Source of the DNA: Staphylococcus lutrae
Lineage (GTDB): Bacteria; Bacillota; Bacilli; Staphylococcales; Staphylococcaceae
Length of the DNA stretch: 64,000 nt
Assembly (NCBI RefSeq): GCF_002101335.1
Contig: NZ_CP020773.1
Location: 1,240,001-1,304,000 of the forward strand
Direction: 5' to 3'
Part shown: positions 30,596 through 38,321 of the stretch, in pieces
How positions within the stretch are numbered: position 1 is the stretch's first letter
How the letters are laid out: each line of letters opens with the position of its first letter
Translations under genes and position numbers: made by a program
The notes under the pieces: model-generated
What the model was told of the DNA's origin: nothing
Databases searched by the model: none
The model's input: only the letters and a program-made list of their open reading frames with translations

Positions 30596-31309
30596 TTAAA
30601 TTTCTTCATTGCTGTATAATGTCTTTTCAAAAGCGATATCAGGATTAGTCGCTTCATTCAATTTCAACCAATGCTTAAAATCACCTTGATAAACGATTTT
30701 TCCTTTGTTAAGAAAAATAAGATTCACATCAATATGTTGTAAATCTTGTAATTGATGCGTTGAGATTAAACATTGCTTGCCATGACGAATGATATCTTCA
30801 ATTCTTTTCATTATTAATTTTCTAGATAAAGGATCCACACCGCTAGTGGGCTCATCCAAAAGATATATCTCTTTTGGTATTCTTGAAAATAATTGCAGGT
30901 ACAACCACTTTCGCTCCCCGACAGACATATCCCCCATTTTCATATTTAGTAAATGTTGATATTTATTGATCTCATCGCTGGTAAACTTTGAAAAAATCTC
31001 TTCATCAAAATATTCCGATTCATTCTTGGGTAACAAGCCACGAATCAAATTTTTTATATCTTTACCTTTATTAGAAGGTGCAAAGAAGATGTTCTGTGTC
31101 ATATATAAAATGTCTTTGCTTTTTGGCAAGTTATGTTCAAAGTCAGCCTTCAAACTTTGTGTAATACAGTCTAATAGCGTTGTTTTACCCGAACCATTTT
31201 CACCAATCAGTACATTTAAAACACCAGGTTTAATAATAAAATCGACGTCTTTCAATATATAGTTGTTACTTTTTTTGTATTTATATTTTAAGTTTTTAAT
31301 GTAATACAC
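30596..31309 (-). CDS. ABC transporter ATP-binding protein
   Basis: 237 residues. Walker A GENGSGKTT (about 37-45), signature MSVGERKWLYL in place of the usual LSGGQ, Walker B EIYLLDEPTSGVD, and switch His in LISTHQ. It powers the ABC-2 permease encoded 8 bases upstream. Substrate unknown. The tiny ORF at the head of the operon and the SdpI-like gene nearby point to export of, or resistance to, an antimicrobial peptide, but that is inference. The operon is unusually AT-rich compared with the core genes. Confidence 0.88.
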   Translation of the reverse strand: MYYIKNLKYKYKKSNNYILKDVDFIIKPGVLNVLIGENGSGKTTLLDCITQSLKADFEHNLPKSKDILYMTQNIFFAPSNKGKDIKNLIRGLLPKNESEYFDEEIFSKFTSDEINKYQHLLNMKMGDMSVGERKWLYLQLFSRIPKEIYLLDEPTSGVDPLSRKLIMKRIEDIIRHGKQCLISTHQLQDLQHIDVNLIFLNKGKIVYQGDFKHWLKLNEATNPDIAFEKTLYSNEEI

Positions 31310-31317
31310 AGTATCAC

Positions 31318-32049
31318 CTATCTCATTGTTTTAGAATTTATATTTATATATTTCATGCAAAGTAAACCAATCACAATATACAGAACATAAAAAAACAACG
31401 GCGTTATCAAATGCACAAATGAAATAAAATTGTCATAACTTAATAAATTTCTCGAAATTTCATTAAATAAATACAATGGGTTTAACCATTCTAACCCATA
31501 AAATTGATTATCTGTTCGAGAATTAATATAGAACAAAAAGATCGTTAATATGTTGACGATAGTCGTCAAAGTATCAACTTTAACTGGAATAAAAGCTAAA
31601 ACTAAGAAGAAAAATGATATTGGCACACATAGAACAATAAAAATTAATGTGGTAAAAATGAGTTTAGTCGTTAACACATGCAATAGTGAGCCCACAGTTA
31701 AGTTGAAAACTAATATTGAAATTAAAGATAGTAAACACTGAGATAAAATGATAGCAAGTATAAAGGGAAACTTTTGTCCAGTTATCATTACAAAAGTTTT
31801 CAATAACCCATCTTCTCTTATTCGTGATATTTGCATACCTATCCCATTAATAAAAGTTATTGCCACAATAAACGCCCAAAATGAAACAATTAAATATTGT
31901 TTCTCTATTTCTGTGTATGAAGATGATCCATTTGGATAATAACTAATGATGGCTAATATGATAGGCAATACAATTGTCCATATCATCGTTATTTTATCTT
32001 TCAAAAGCATTTTTATATAAAAAACAAAAAAAGATTTTGTTTGGCTCAT
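31318..32049 (-). CDS. ABC-2 type permease
   Basis: 243 residues with six hydrophobic segments: a short cytosolic N-terminus, a first span near 22-37, and a last one near 215-235. The ABC-2 pattern IREDGLLKTF lies between spans two and three. Ribosome site GGGGGAG. It follows the 41-codon ORF by 25 bases and precedes its ATPase by 8 bases, forming a three-gene transcript from the promoter at 32224-32252. Confidence 0.85.
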   Translation of the reverse strand: MSQTKSFFVFYIKMLLKDKITMIWTIVLPIILAIISYYPNGSSSYTEIEKQYLIVSFWAFIVAITFINGIGMQISRIREDGLLKTFVMITGQKFPFILAIILSQCLLSLISILVFNLTVGSLLHVLTTKLIFTTLIFIVLCVPISFFFLVLAFIPVKVDTLTTIVNILTIFLFYINSRTDNQFYGLEWLNPLYLFNEISRNLLSYDNFISFVHLITPLFFYVLYIVIGLLCMKYININSKTMR

Positions 32050-32074
32050 CCCTGAAACTCCCCCTTCTTTTGGT

Positions 32075-32200
32075 TTATATATTACCCAATTTTACCCCTA
32101 TTGAAAATGCCCAAGCATTCATTAAAGCTTCTAATATCTCTTGAAAACCATAATGTTCACCGTTTATCTCAATACGATTCACTACACCTTTTGTAAACAT
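32075..32200 (-). CDS. 41-residue peptide ORF heading the ABC operon (candidate precursor)
   Basis: The ORF begins MFTKGVVNRIEINGEHYGF and ends SIGVKLGNI. It has a polar N-terminal half and an amphipathic C-terminal half (LEALMNAWAFSIGVKLG), the size of an unmodified bacteriocin or export-substrate peptide. It starts about 24 bases below a near-consensus promoter and ends 25 bases before the permease start. Against it: no Shine-Dalgarno precedes the ATG and I recognise no family, so it could be a regulatory leader or the tail of a lost gene. Confidence 0.45.
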   Translation of the reverse strand: MFTKGVVNRIEINGEHYGFQEILEALMNAWAFSIGVKLGNI

Positions 32201-32223
32201 GCGAGATTTTGAAAGTCAGAATA

Positions 32224-32252
32224 ATTGTACCTCTCAAAATGGGATGTAACAA
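32224..32252 (-). promoter_or_regulatory. Sigma-A promoter of the peptide/ABC operon
   Basis: On the minus strand TTGTTA, 17-bp spacer, TACAAT. Predicted transcription starts about 15-18 bases before the ATG at 32200. Confidence 0.65.
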
Positions 32253-32693
32253 AAAATATGTAAGCTTTTTCAGATGCAGCACTCTTCCATAAAATTAATA
32301 TTATTATAACTCATTTATATCAATTTACTATATTTATTCATTATTTTAACATCAAAACATTTCTTTATACAAAATATAGAACACTGTGTTTTATGATTTA
32401 AAAAAGAAAATTAAAGCCTGATGTATAGACATTACAACAATTGGATTTATGTTTTTCAAGTATATTTGTGTTTTACAGCAACTTGTAATATTTATCATAA
32501 AAGCAAGAAAATAGCAAAAGAGAGAAGGTTGCCTATCTTTCAGACGCCAAATTGACTTGGAGAAGAAGATTAGCAAAATGGCATTGTTTTCGTTCATATT
32601 ATTGTACCTGTTATCACAGAGTCTACCTATTGTGTACTTTTCATTTTAGTTAAATAAGCAACATTAGCCAGCACCGTAACCATCCTAAGATTA
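32253..32693. other. Intergenic stretch without a supported gene
   Basis: AT-rich. A 68-codon minus-strand frame at 32391-32597 has no ribosome site and an unlikely composition. Confidence 0.35.
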
Positions 32694-32731
32694 GCTGTGA
32701 AGAAGTTTATGACGATAGATTTCTTCACAGC
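32694..32731. terminator. Strong hairpin, possible terminator
   Basis: GCTGTGAAGAA pairs with TTCTTCACAGC across a 16-base loop. There is only a weak T-run on either side, so the direction is uncertain. Confidence 0.5.
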
Positions 32732-32786
32732 TATTTGTGTACCAGGCATGGATCACACCTTGACGGGCTCACAAAAAAAGGACTAA

Positions 32787-32915
32787 GCAACAAAAAATCA
32801 TCACTTAGTACCATATCTCTTCACTAACCGACGTTGGAAAAGAGCCGTTTTATCTGTACTTGCTGGCGTGATTGCTAGTTACATTAGTAAGTGTTTAGAT
32901 ACGTCAGATGAGTAA
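32787..32915 (+). pseudogene. Remnant of an Fst-like hydrophobic toxin peptide
   Basis: The open frame ends KRAVLSVLAGVIASYISK followed by CLDTSDE: one hydrophobic helix then a charged tail, resembling type I Fst/Ldr-class toxins of Firmicutes (Fst ends ISRVLDEEDD). A GC-rich hairpin follows at 32922, as in such loci. No ATG, GTG or TTG start lies in the proper place and a TAA bounds it upstream, so it looks decayed, unless an unusual start is used. Confidence 0.3.
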
Positions 32916-32950
32916 GCAAAACCCCCACAAAGCTTGGACGGCTGTGGGGG
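32916..32950 (-). terminator. Terminator of the bacteriocin-like transcript
   Basis: CCCCCACA (32922-32929) pairs with TGTGGGGG (32943-32950). On the minus strand it is followed by TTTTG. It would end the minus-strand transcript covering 33045-33853. Confidence 0.65.
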
Positions 32951-33044
32951 ATGCTATGACGTACAGTAATAACACTTGTTGCTTAAAGTATAAGCCTTTT
33001 TTACAATTTATAAAATTCTTGATTTAGCATGTTATAAATTATTT

Positions 33045-33317
33045 TTATGAAAAGATAAAGAATAAGAATACACTAAAGATGACTAAGTTGATTGGGATTA
33101 TGCTAACCATCATTTTTTTAGCTTTTTCTTGCAAACCATATTTTTTGTTTAAAGCTATTTCAGTACTTAAAGTGCTTAATAATATGACAAAACTCATAAT
33201 AATATAAAGTATAATGTTTTTAGAATAAAAAGAAGTTACACTGATGGAAAATATGGTTAATATTGTTAGGAATATTAGCGTGAAATAGTAGTCATTTATG
33301 GTTTTTTTATCTAACAT
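33045..33317 (-). CDS. Small three-span membrane protein, likely immunity protein
   Basis: 90 residues from the ATG at 33315-33317 (MLDKKTINDYYF). Three hydrophobic helices (about 12-28, 32-50, 70-88), with basic residues between the last two (NKKYGLQEKAKKMM). The start codon overlaps the stop of the bacteriocin-like gene by 7 bases, and its GGAGG ribosome site is embedded in that gene's last codons (GGS). Such overlap and size are typical of immunity proteins paired with secreted peptides. The frame extends further upstream but only as a shadow of the other gene. Confidence 0.6.
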   Translation of the reverse strand: MLDKKTINDYYFTLIFLTILTIFSISVTSFYSKNIILYIIMSFVILLSTLSTEIALNKKYGLQEKAKKMMVSIIPINLVIFSVFLFFIFS

Positions 33318-33853
33318 AGTGTTGAACCTCCAGCATATGCTATTGCCATTCCTGTACCTACTGCCCAACCTACTGGTCCTGATACACCTAATAAAACTCC
33401 AGCTCCTGTTACTGCTGCAGTATGAGCTACACCAGTCCATGTGATGGCAGTAGAACATTTAGATCTGAATGCTATATTTTGTTGCGAATTTTGTTCTTTT
33501 ATTTGATTATTAAAATTTTGTAAATCTTTTTTAGCTTTTTCTCCTTTTGTTCCTGAAATGGCGTCATTATAATTTTTGACATAGTTTTTGATTTCTGAGA
33601 TTGATATTTTAACATTTGTTTGTTTTAACTCTTTCTCTAAATTACTTTCGTTGATTATTACAAGATGTCCTTCGTGATTTTTTTCTAAGTTATTTGCTAT
33701 TATGTTAGCTATTTGATTGTCGATTTCAACTTTGTCTTCTTTTGCTTCTACTTTTGAATGATTTTGATTTAATTCTGTTTCTAATGGAGTTAGAATTATA
33801 CCTCCTATGATTGTTAAACTAGTTGCTACTTTTAGTAATTTTGTCTTTGGCAT
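33311..33853 (-). CDS. Secreted precursor with Gly-rich Cys-bounded C-terminal peptide (bacteriocin-like)
   Basis: 180 residues from the ATG at 33851-33853 (MPKTKLLKVATSLTIIGG), with AAGGTGA about 5 bases upstream. A Sec signal peptide (about 1-35) is followed by a charged helical middle (about 36-130, rich in Lys, Glu and Asn) and a hydrophobic Gly/Ala/Val-rich tail of about 48 residues that opens at SKCSTAITWTG and closes at GGSTLC. One cysteine at each end suggests a disulfide or cross-linked mature peptide released by proteolysis. This fits large-leader bacteriocins, perhaps of the halocin C8-like type. Function is inferred from architecture and the overlapping membrane protein. Confidence 0.6.
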   Translation of the reverse strand: MPKTKLLKVATSLTIIGGIILTPLETELNQNHSKVEAKEDKVEIDNQIANIIANNLEKNHEGHLVIINESNLEKELKQTNVKISISEIKNYVKNYNDAISGTKGEKAKKDLQNFNNQIKEQNSQQNIAFRSKCSTAITWTGVAHTAAVTGAGVLLGVSGPVGWAVGTGMAIAYAGGSTLC

Positions 33854-34179
33854 AAGAATCACCTTTTTGTCAATTAATCTGTTTTTTATACTTTATCCTT
33901 TCTTGATGTATAATAAACAATATATTTGGGTTTTATAGGCTTTAGAAACGAGTTGAAAATGAGTTTCTTCTTGTCTTGATACTATTAGAAATAATGTTCT
34001 TTTTTAAACATGTATTAATCCTTGATATAATAGGATTTTTCTTTGTTTTTGAGCGTGAAAGAAAAAATTGACATAAAAAAGCCTTTAGGAATCTTAGCAA
34101 CAAGAGGAAGTGGAGATAATGACAGCAAGAGATAATTATAAAACACAGTAATTTGTTAATTTAAGCACGCTTTTATGCC
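33854..34179. other. Promoter region of the bacteriocin-like gene and flank
   Basis: No gene supported. The minus strand has AT-rich promoter-like hexamers near 33890-33915 (TTGTTT about 17 bases before GGATAA). The remainder looks like plasmid or IS-derived debris next to the ssoA-like structure. Confidence 0.35.
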
Positions 34180-34304
34180 GAGAAAATCCATTGATGTTGA
34201 GAGACACCCTTAACTAAACTTGTAGACGAATGTCGGCATAGCGTGAGCTTATTAAGTCGACAAGTTTTGGTTTTGTTTAGGGTGTGGAGACTCAACGTCA
34301 ATGG
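34180..34304 (+). other. Probable single-strand origin (ssoA type) of a rolling-circle plasmid
   Basis: A long imperfect inverted repeat, CCATTGATGTTGAG (34188-34201) with CTCAACGTCAATGG (34291-34304), plus inner arms ACACCCT/AGGGTGT and AAACTTGT/ACAAGTTT. It is preceded by GAGAAAA (34180-34186) and carries TAGCGT (34239-34244) in its loop. These correspond to the RSB and CS-6 elements known from staphylococcal ssoA origins. It suggests a small plasmid once integrated here. No rep gene was seen nearby. Confidence 0.55.
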
Positions 34305-34528
34305 AAGAATTGGAATAAAGCAACAAGATAATAAATTATTGCTTGTTACTCTTAGAGCCAGTATGGATTAGACCAATTTGAAAGATAGTGTTATATTATT
34401 ATTAAATTAATAATACTGGATTATTCCAAAGATGATTATTAAATTTATAAAACAGTATTTCCGTTATAAAAATAAACAACGACAAACCCTATAATTTTAT
34501 CAAAAAACAATTTAAAAAATACTATTTA

Positions 34529-34873
34529 CTACAATTTATCATATTTTTTATTGCTATTTCTACATTTTTCAACTGGATATTTTATTGCATTCTTTTCTAG
34601 TTTCCGCGCTATAATATCATTCACATTAAACCCTAAGTTATCTGCAAGCATGTAGCTGTAGATAAGTACATCTGCTAGCTCTTCTGCAAGCCTTTCTTGT
34701 TTACTATGGATAACTTCTTCTGAGGTTTTCCATTGAAATAGTTCCAGTAATTCAGCCGCTTCTAATGATATCGATAATGCTAAATCTTTTTCATTATGAT
34801 ACTGACGCCAATTTCTCTCGTCTCTAAAATGATTTATTTTTTTTATTATCTCTTGCATCTCATTCAACTTCAT
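34529..34873 (-). CDS. MazG-like nucleotide pyrophosphohydrolase
   Basis: 114 residues. The all-alpha NTP pyrophosphatase motif is clear: EAAELLELFQW supplies the first Glu pair and RLAEELADVLIYSY the second Glu-Asp set that bind Mg2+ and the NTP phosphates. Such enzymes hydrolyse NTPs or dNTPs to monophosphates. It starts 1 base after the stop of the large helicase-nuclease gene, so the two are almost certainly co-translated. In phage-defence contexts similar proteins alter nucleotide pools; that role here is inference. Confidence 0.82.
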   Translation of the reverse strand: MKLNEMQEIIKKINHFRDERNWRQYHNEKDLALSISLEAAELLELFQWKTSEEVIHSKQERLAEELADVLIYSYMLADNLGFNVNDIIARKLEKNAIKYPVEKCRNSNKKYDKL

Positions 34874-34874
34874 C

Positions 34875-36590
34875 CTATCCTTTCGCAGCTTTTTTTAATG
34901 CTTCGCGCAAAGCTTCATCTACGGCATAAATATAAAGTCCGTTAACACCTCTTGTTAGTAATACATTCAGCTCATTTTTCAAGAGCATTTCTGAATAGTT
35001 TTCTTTAGTACCATCCGAAAGTTTTCTATTTTGCGTTGCTTTTTTATTCTCACTACTGTCTTTGTCAAAAACAATCTTGCCATCCCTATACTTTACAGAA
35101 GGCCCTATGATAACCCCTGCATAATTTAAATCTATCCCCTGAACAGTAAATGTAGATCCGACTTCATCGATTGTGTTTGTTCTCTCAATCCACGGTAGTT
35201 TTCCTTCTCCTTTAATGGGCTTAACCTGTTTATTCCAAGGCATAGCCCAATCACCTATCTTTACATTCCAATACTTAGAATCTTTTGGATTTTTGTTGGC
35301 GTTAAACTCCCAGTCAAAAGTAGCAATCATTCTAGATATGCCAGATTCAGTATGACTTGCCTTTTTTCGAATTTCTTGTTCTAGAAGGTAAGGAGAATCA
35401 AAAATTTTAATATCATATCCCTTGGAATCGTTCGGAATCGGATCAATCACTTGATTATCAATTAAACCTCTAATCCAATTAATCGTTTCAATGCTGCTGT
35501 TGATTCTCATTTGATTCTTCAATTGAATTAAGTTGCCATTTTGATAAACCTTACTTACTAAAGTATCTAACGTGTCAAACTCCCAAATTTGTTCACGGCT
35601 TAAAATTTGTTTTCTATCAAATACAGTAACTACAACTTTTGCTCGTTGTAACAAGTCCTTTAAATGTCCTTCTCCTTTATAAGACATTTTCCCTTGAGTA
35701 AGAAGGAGGTGGGCTTCATCAACAATAACAACATCAACCTCATCTTCAATCCTATGATTTAAAATAAAACTTGTTGGCTTATTAATCATTTTATTTGGAT
35801 TGTCAGACAAGGCTAACTTTGAAGCGATTTTCCGATAAATCATTACATGCTCATCGTGATTGACTAAAAGATGTACATTAATGCTTTCTTCTCCATCTTT
35901 GTATCCATATTTTTTCAACTCATAAAAAAGGCTACTCATCAAAACCGTTTTACCAGACCCGGCCTCTCCTTCTACCATTATTAACTGACCTACTTCTTCT
36001 TTTTGTAATGCATGTTCAATCTTTTGTAAAATCGAATCTTTGGCAGTAATCTGTTCATCTGTTAATTTATGGAACGGTGAAGCTTTAAAAATCGCTGAAT
36101 CTCTAACTATACTTTCAATGGGGAAAAGTTGATGGTCTCTTTTATGTAACTCCTTCCAAACTTCTGAAAAAATATCGTCTAATTTATCTGAAGTAAAATA
36201 TTCATTTTGTTGATTTGTTCGACTATTATGTATTTTATTAACCGATTCAACACTTGATAAATATTGCATTAATCTATTTTCTATATCTAAGGTTAAAGAT
36301 TTATTAAAAAACTTATGTCCTATCACGTACACAGATGACGTACGAGAATTAGAGAGTGCTAACCACTGAGTCGCTTCTTTACTCAAATGTTGTCTCGTTC
36401 TACTCTGGATATTATTTGTCTCACCTACATATACATCAAAATAATTACTTCTATTTTTATCATTGATGATATAGACTGTCGGATATCGTAATAAATATTT
36501 AGAATTAGCAGTCACTTCCCATTCACTAACTACTTGTTTAAGATATTCCATATCATAATTAATTTTTTCAATCTTTAAATCGTTAGCCAT
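34875..36590 (-). CDS. GIY-YIG nuclease fused to DUF2075 (Schlafen-like) helicase
   Basis: 571 residues from the ATG at 36588-36590 (MANDLKIEKIN). N-terminal GIY-YIG domain (about 37-70): TVYII, then VYVGE, with Arg in SRTRQH and a possible catalytic Glu in QNEYF. A superfamily 1-type ATPase follows: Walker A GEAGSGKT (208-215), DEAH (291-294), QMRIN, FTVQGIDLNYAGVIIGP and VLLTRGVNGLYIY. It should cut and unwind or translocate nucleic acid in the cytosol. The next gene is a MazG-like NTPase. Position beside rlmH, in an accessory region, suggests phage defence. Not an annotated system I can name. Confidence 0.8.
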   Translation of the reverse strand: MANDLKIEKINYDMEYLKQVVSEWEVTANSKYLLRYPTVYIINDKNRSNYFDVYVGETNNIQSRTRQHLSKEATQWLALSNSRTSSVYVIGHKFFNKSLTLDIENRLMQYLSSVESVNKIHNSRTNQQNEYFTSDKLDDIFSEVWKELHKRDHQLFPIESIVRDSAIFKASPFHKLTDEQITAKDSILQKIEHALQKEEVGQLIMVEGEAGSGKTVLMSSLFYELKKYGYKDGEESINVHLLVNHDEHVMIYRKIASKLALSDNPNKMINKPTSFILNHRIEDEVDVVIVDEAHLLLTQGKMSYKGEGHLKDLLQRAKVVVTVFDRKQILSREQIWEFDTLDTLVSKVYQNGNLIQLKNQMRINSSIETINWIRGLIDNQVIDPIPNDSKGYDIKIFDSPYLLEQEIRKKASHTESGISRMIATFDWEFNANKNPKDSKYWNVKIGDWAMPWNKQVKPIKGEGKLPWIERTNTIDEVGSTFTVQGIDLNYAGVIIGPSVKYRDGKIVFDKDSSENKKATQNRKLSDGTKENYSEMLLKNELNVLLTRGVNGLYIYAVDEALREALKKAAKG

Positions 36591-36707
36591 TGTTCCCACC
36601 CATTTATCTATATATTAATTTTCAAAACCTAATCAGTAATCAAATTTCTTGTAGTTTTTAGCACAAACTATTCTTTTACAATTGCTTTCTAATAATACCT
36701 TCTCCAA

Positions 36708-36725
36708 TCACTTATGATATGCTTC
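36708..36725 (-). other. SCC attachment site in the 3' end of rlmH
   Basis: Minus-strand reading GAAGCATATCATAAGTGA, which covers the last rlmH codons and matches the SCC insertion sequence. No second copy was found by eye at 24900-36700, and no ccr gene is present. Confidence 0.75.
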
Positions 36726-37187
36726 CCCACGCATAATTTTAAATGCACGATAGATTTGTTCCAATAAGATCACACGCATCATTTGGTGAGGAAATGTCAT
36801 TTTGCTGAATGATAATGCAAAGTCACGGCGCTGCAATACCGCTTCATGCAATCCATTTGATCCTCCAATGATAAATGTAAAGTCACTTTCGCCTCGTGTC
36901 ATTCGTTGATCCAATGTTTGTGCGAACGCTTCTGAACTCAATGTCTGACCCTCGATTTCCAGTGTGATGACTGTTGTTTGTCCTTTAATTTTGCTTAAAA
37001 TCCGTTGCCCTTCTTTTTCTTTAACTTGTTCAATTTCTTTTGCGCTCATCGTTTCTGGTGCTTTTTCATCTGCAACTTCAATGATTTCAATTTTCGTGTA
37101 GGCACCTAAACGTTTGGCATATTCTGCAATGGCGAGTTTCCAATATTTTTCTTTTAGTTTTCCTACTGCCACAATTGTAATTTTCAT
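36708..37187 (-). CDS. rlmH: 23S rRNA pseudouridine-1915 N3-methyltransferase RlmH (OrfX)
   Basis: 159 residues, the exact family length. SPOUT methyltransferase signatures: [12 protein letters not shown] for SAM binding and a C-terminal [20 protein letters not shown] leading to RGEAYHK. It methylates pseudouridine 1915 in 70S ribosomes. Its 3' end is the integration site for SCC elements. The intergenic region above it holds the DnaA-box cluster. Confidence 0.97.
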   Translation of the reverse strand: MKITIVAVGKLKEKYWKLAIAEYAKRLGAYTKIEIIEVADEKAPETMSAKEIEQVKEKEGQRILSKIKGQTTVITLEIEGQTLSSEAFAQTLDQRMTRGESDFTFIIGGSNGLHEAVLQRRDFALSFSKMTFPHQMMRVILLEQIYRAFKIMRGEAYHK

Positions 37188-37216
37188 ATTGACCTCCTGT
37201 GTGAATTAAATCGAAG

Positions 37217-37415
37217 TTATCCACAAGTTATTCAGTTACCCACATTATCATCTCTATTATACCGCTTTTGTATAAAGTTTCTACCCAGAATTTCAAAATA
37301 TAAGGCACTGTCTGTGCATAACTTTGTGGATATGTGGATAGTTTTGGGGATACTTCCAATATTAACATGTGGATTGTGAATAACATGTTATTTTTGTGTA
37401 TAGCACTGGGGATAA
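37217..37415. other. Cluster of DnaA boxes between rlmH and walJ
   Basis: One perfect box TTATCCACA at 37217-37225. One-mismatch boxes: TTACCCACA 37236, TGTGCATAA 37313, TGTGGATAT 37325, TGTGGATAG 37333, TGTGAATAA 37375, TGGGGATAA 37407. A two-mismatch box TGTGGATTG lies at 37368. Eight boxes within 200 bp of gene-free DNA is far above expectation. Possible roles are DnaA titration or origin control. Confidence 0.7.
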
Positions 37416-37516
37416 CTTTGTTTAGCTTTGTACTTTTATACACACTATTTCATCTAAACCGTATGCAAAAAGCGCTAAAGATGATCCTTTTCACCTCTAA
37501 CGCTTACGTTTTATAT

Positions 37517-38308
37517 TTATATCGTATAGATCGATGTCGGTTCGGCTTTATCTGTGTCACAAAGTCGGACATCGTTTACTGTATCAATATCATGGGCTTG
37601 TAATATTTGGGCAACACTCATACGCGCCAAATCTTTCATATTATTGTCTTGGGATAAATGAGACAAATAAATGCGCTTTGTTTGTCCTGTGATTACATCT
37701 GTCATCGCATGGGCTGCGTCTTCATTTGATACATGCCCCACATCACTTAAAATACGTTGCTTCGTCTTCCATGGATACCCACACATTCGCAACATGTCGA
37801 CATCATGATTGCTTTCAAACATGAAGGCATCACTCCCACGAATCATCCCTTTCATGCGGTCAGACACGTAACCTGTATCGGTAATCATTGTGAACTTTTT
37901 ATAGTTATTATGAAAAATATAAAACTGCGGATCGATTGCGTCATGCGACACATTAAACGATTCTATATCAAAACCCGCAATAGATTTCGTCTCATATGGA
38001 TTAAAGATAAATTTTTGATCACTTGGGATGTTTGGATCTTTCTTATCAATACGCGTCCATGTTTTTTCATTGGCATAAATCGGTAAACCGTATTTCCGGG
38101 CAAGTACTCCTATCCCTTTGATATGATCACTATGTTCATGTGTCACAAGGATACCACTCAAATCAGAAATTTTCCGGTCGATTTGATCGAAAAGTGCCTC
38201 CATTTTTTTGCCTGTCAGTCCTACGTCGACCAACAGACTTCCTTTATCACTCTCTACATAAGTCGCATTGCCGGTACTACCGCTTGCGAGCACACTCATT
38301 CGTATCAA
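37517..38308 (-). CDS. walJ: WalJ (YycJ) metallo-beta-lactamase-fold nuclease
   Basis: 263 residues from TTG at 38306-38308 ([15 protein letters not shown]), chosen because AAGGGTGG lies 4-7 bases upstream; an ATG three codons on (38299) is too far from it. The metal motif [10 protein letters not shown] and later His/Asp residues (ITDTGY, SHLS) mark the MBL fold. YycJ is a 5' exonuclease implicated in DNA repair and in coordinating cell division in Gram-positives. Last gene of walRKHIJ, starting 13 bases below walI. Confidence 0.92.
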   Translation of the reverse strand: MIRMSVLASGSTGNATYVESDKGSLLVDVGLTGKKMEALFDQIDRKISDLSGILVTHEHSDHIKGIGVLARKYGLPIYANEKTWTRIDKKDPNIPSDQKFIFNPYETKSIAGFDIESFNVSHDAIDPQFYIFHNNYKKFTMITDTGYVSDRMKGMIRGSDAFMFESNHDVDMLRMCGYPWKTKQRILSDVGHVSNEDAAHAMTDVITGQTKRIYLSHLSQDNNMKDLARMSVAQILQAHDIDTVNDVRLCDTDKAEPTSIYTI

Positions 38309-38321
38309 GAGACCACCCTTT

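Noticed and set aside
32391..32597. 68-codon minus-strand ORF as a peptide gene
   Set aside because: No ribosome site, no promoter at a sensible distance, and a composition typical of random AT-rich DNA.
33318..33458. N-terminal extension of the 90-residue immunity-like protein
   Set aside because: The extension is a Cys/Ser/Arg-rich shadow of the bacteriocin tail in another frame. The ATG at 33317 has a proper GGAGG.
24870..36707. SCCmec cassette
   Set aside because: No mecA, mecR, ccrA, ccrB or ccrC homologue, and no second att repeat, was seen. Only the rlmH site and accessory genes are present.
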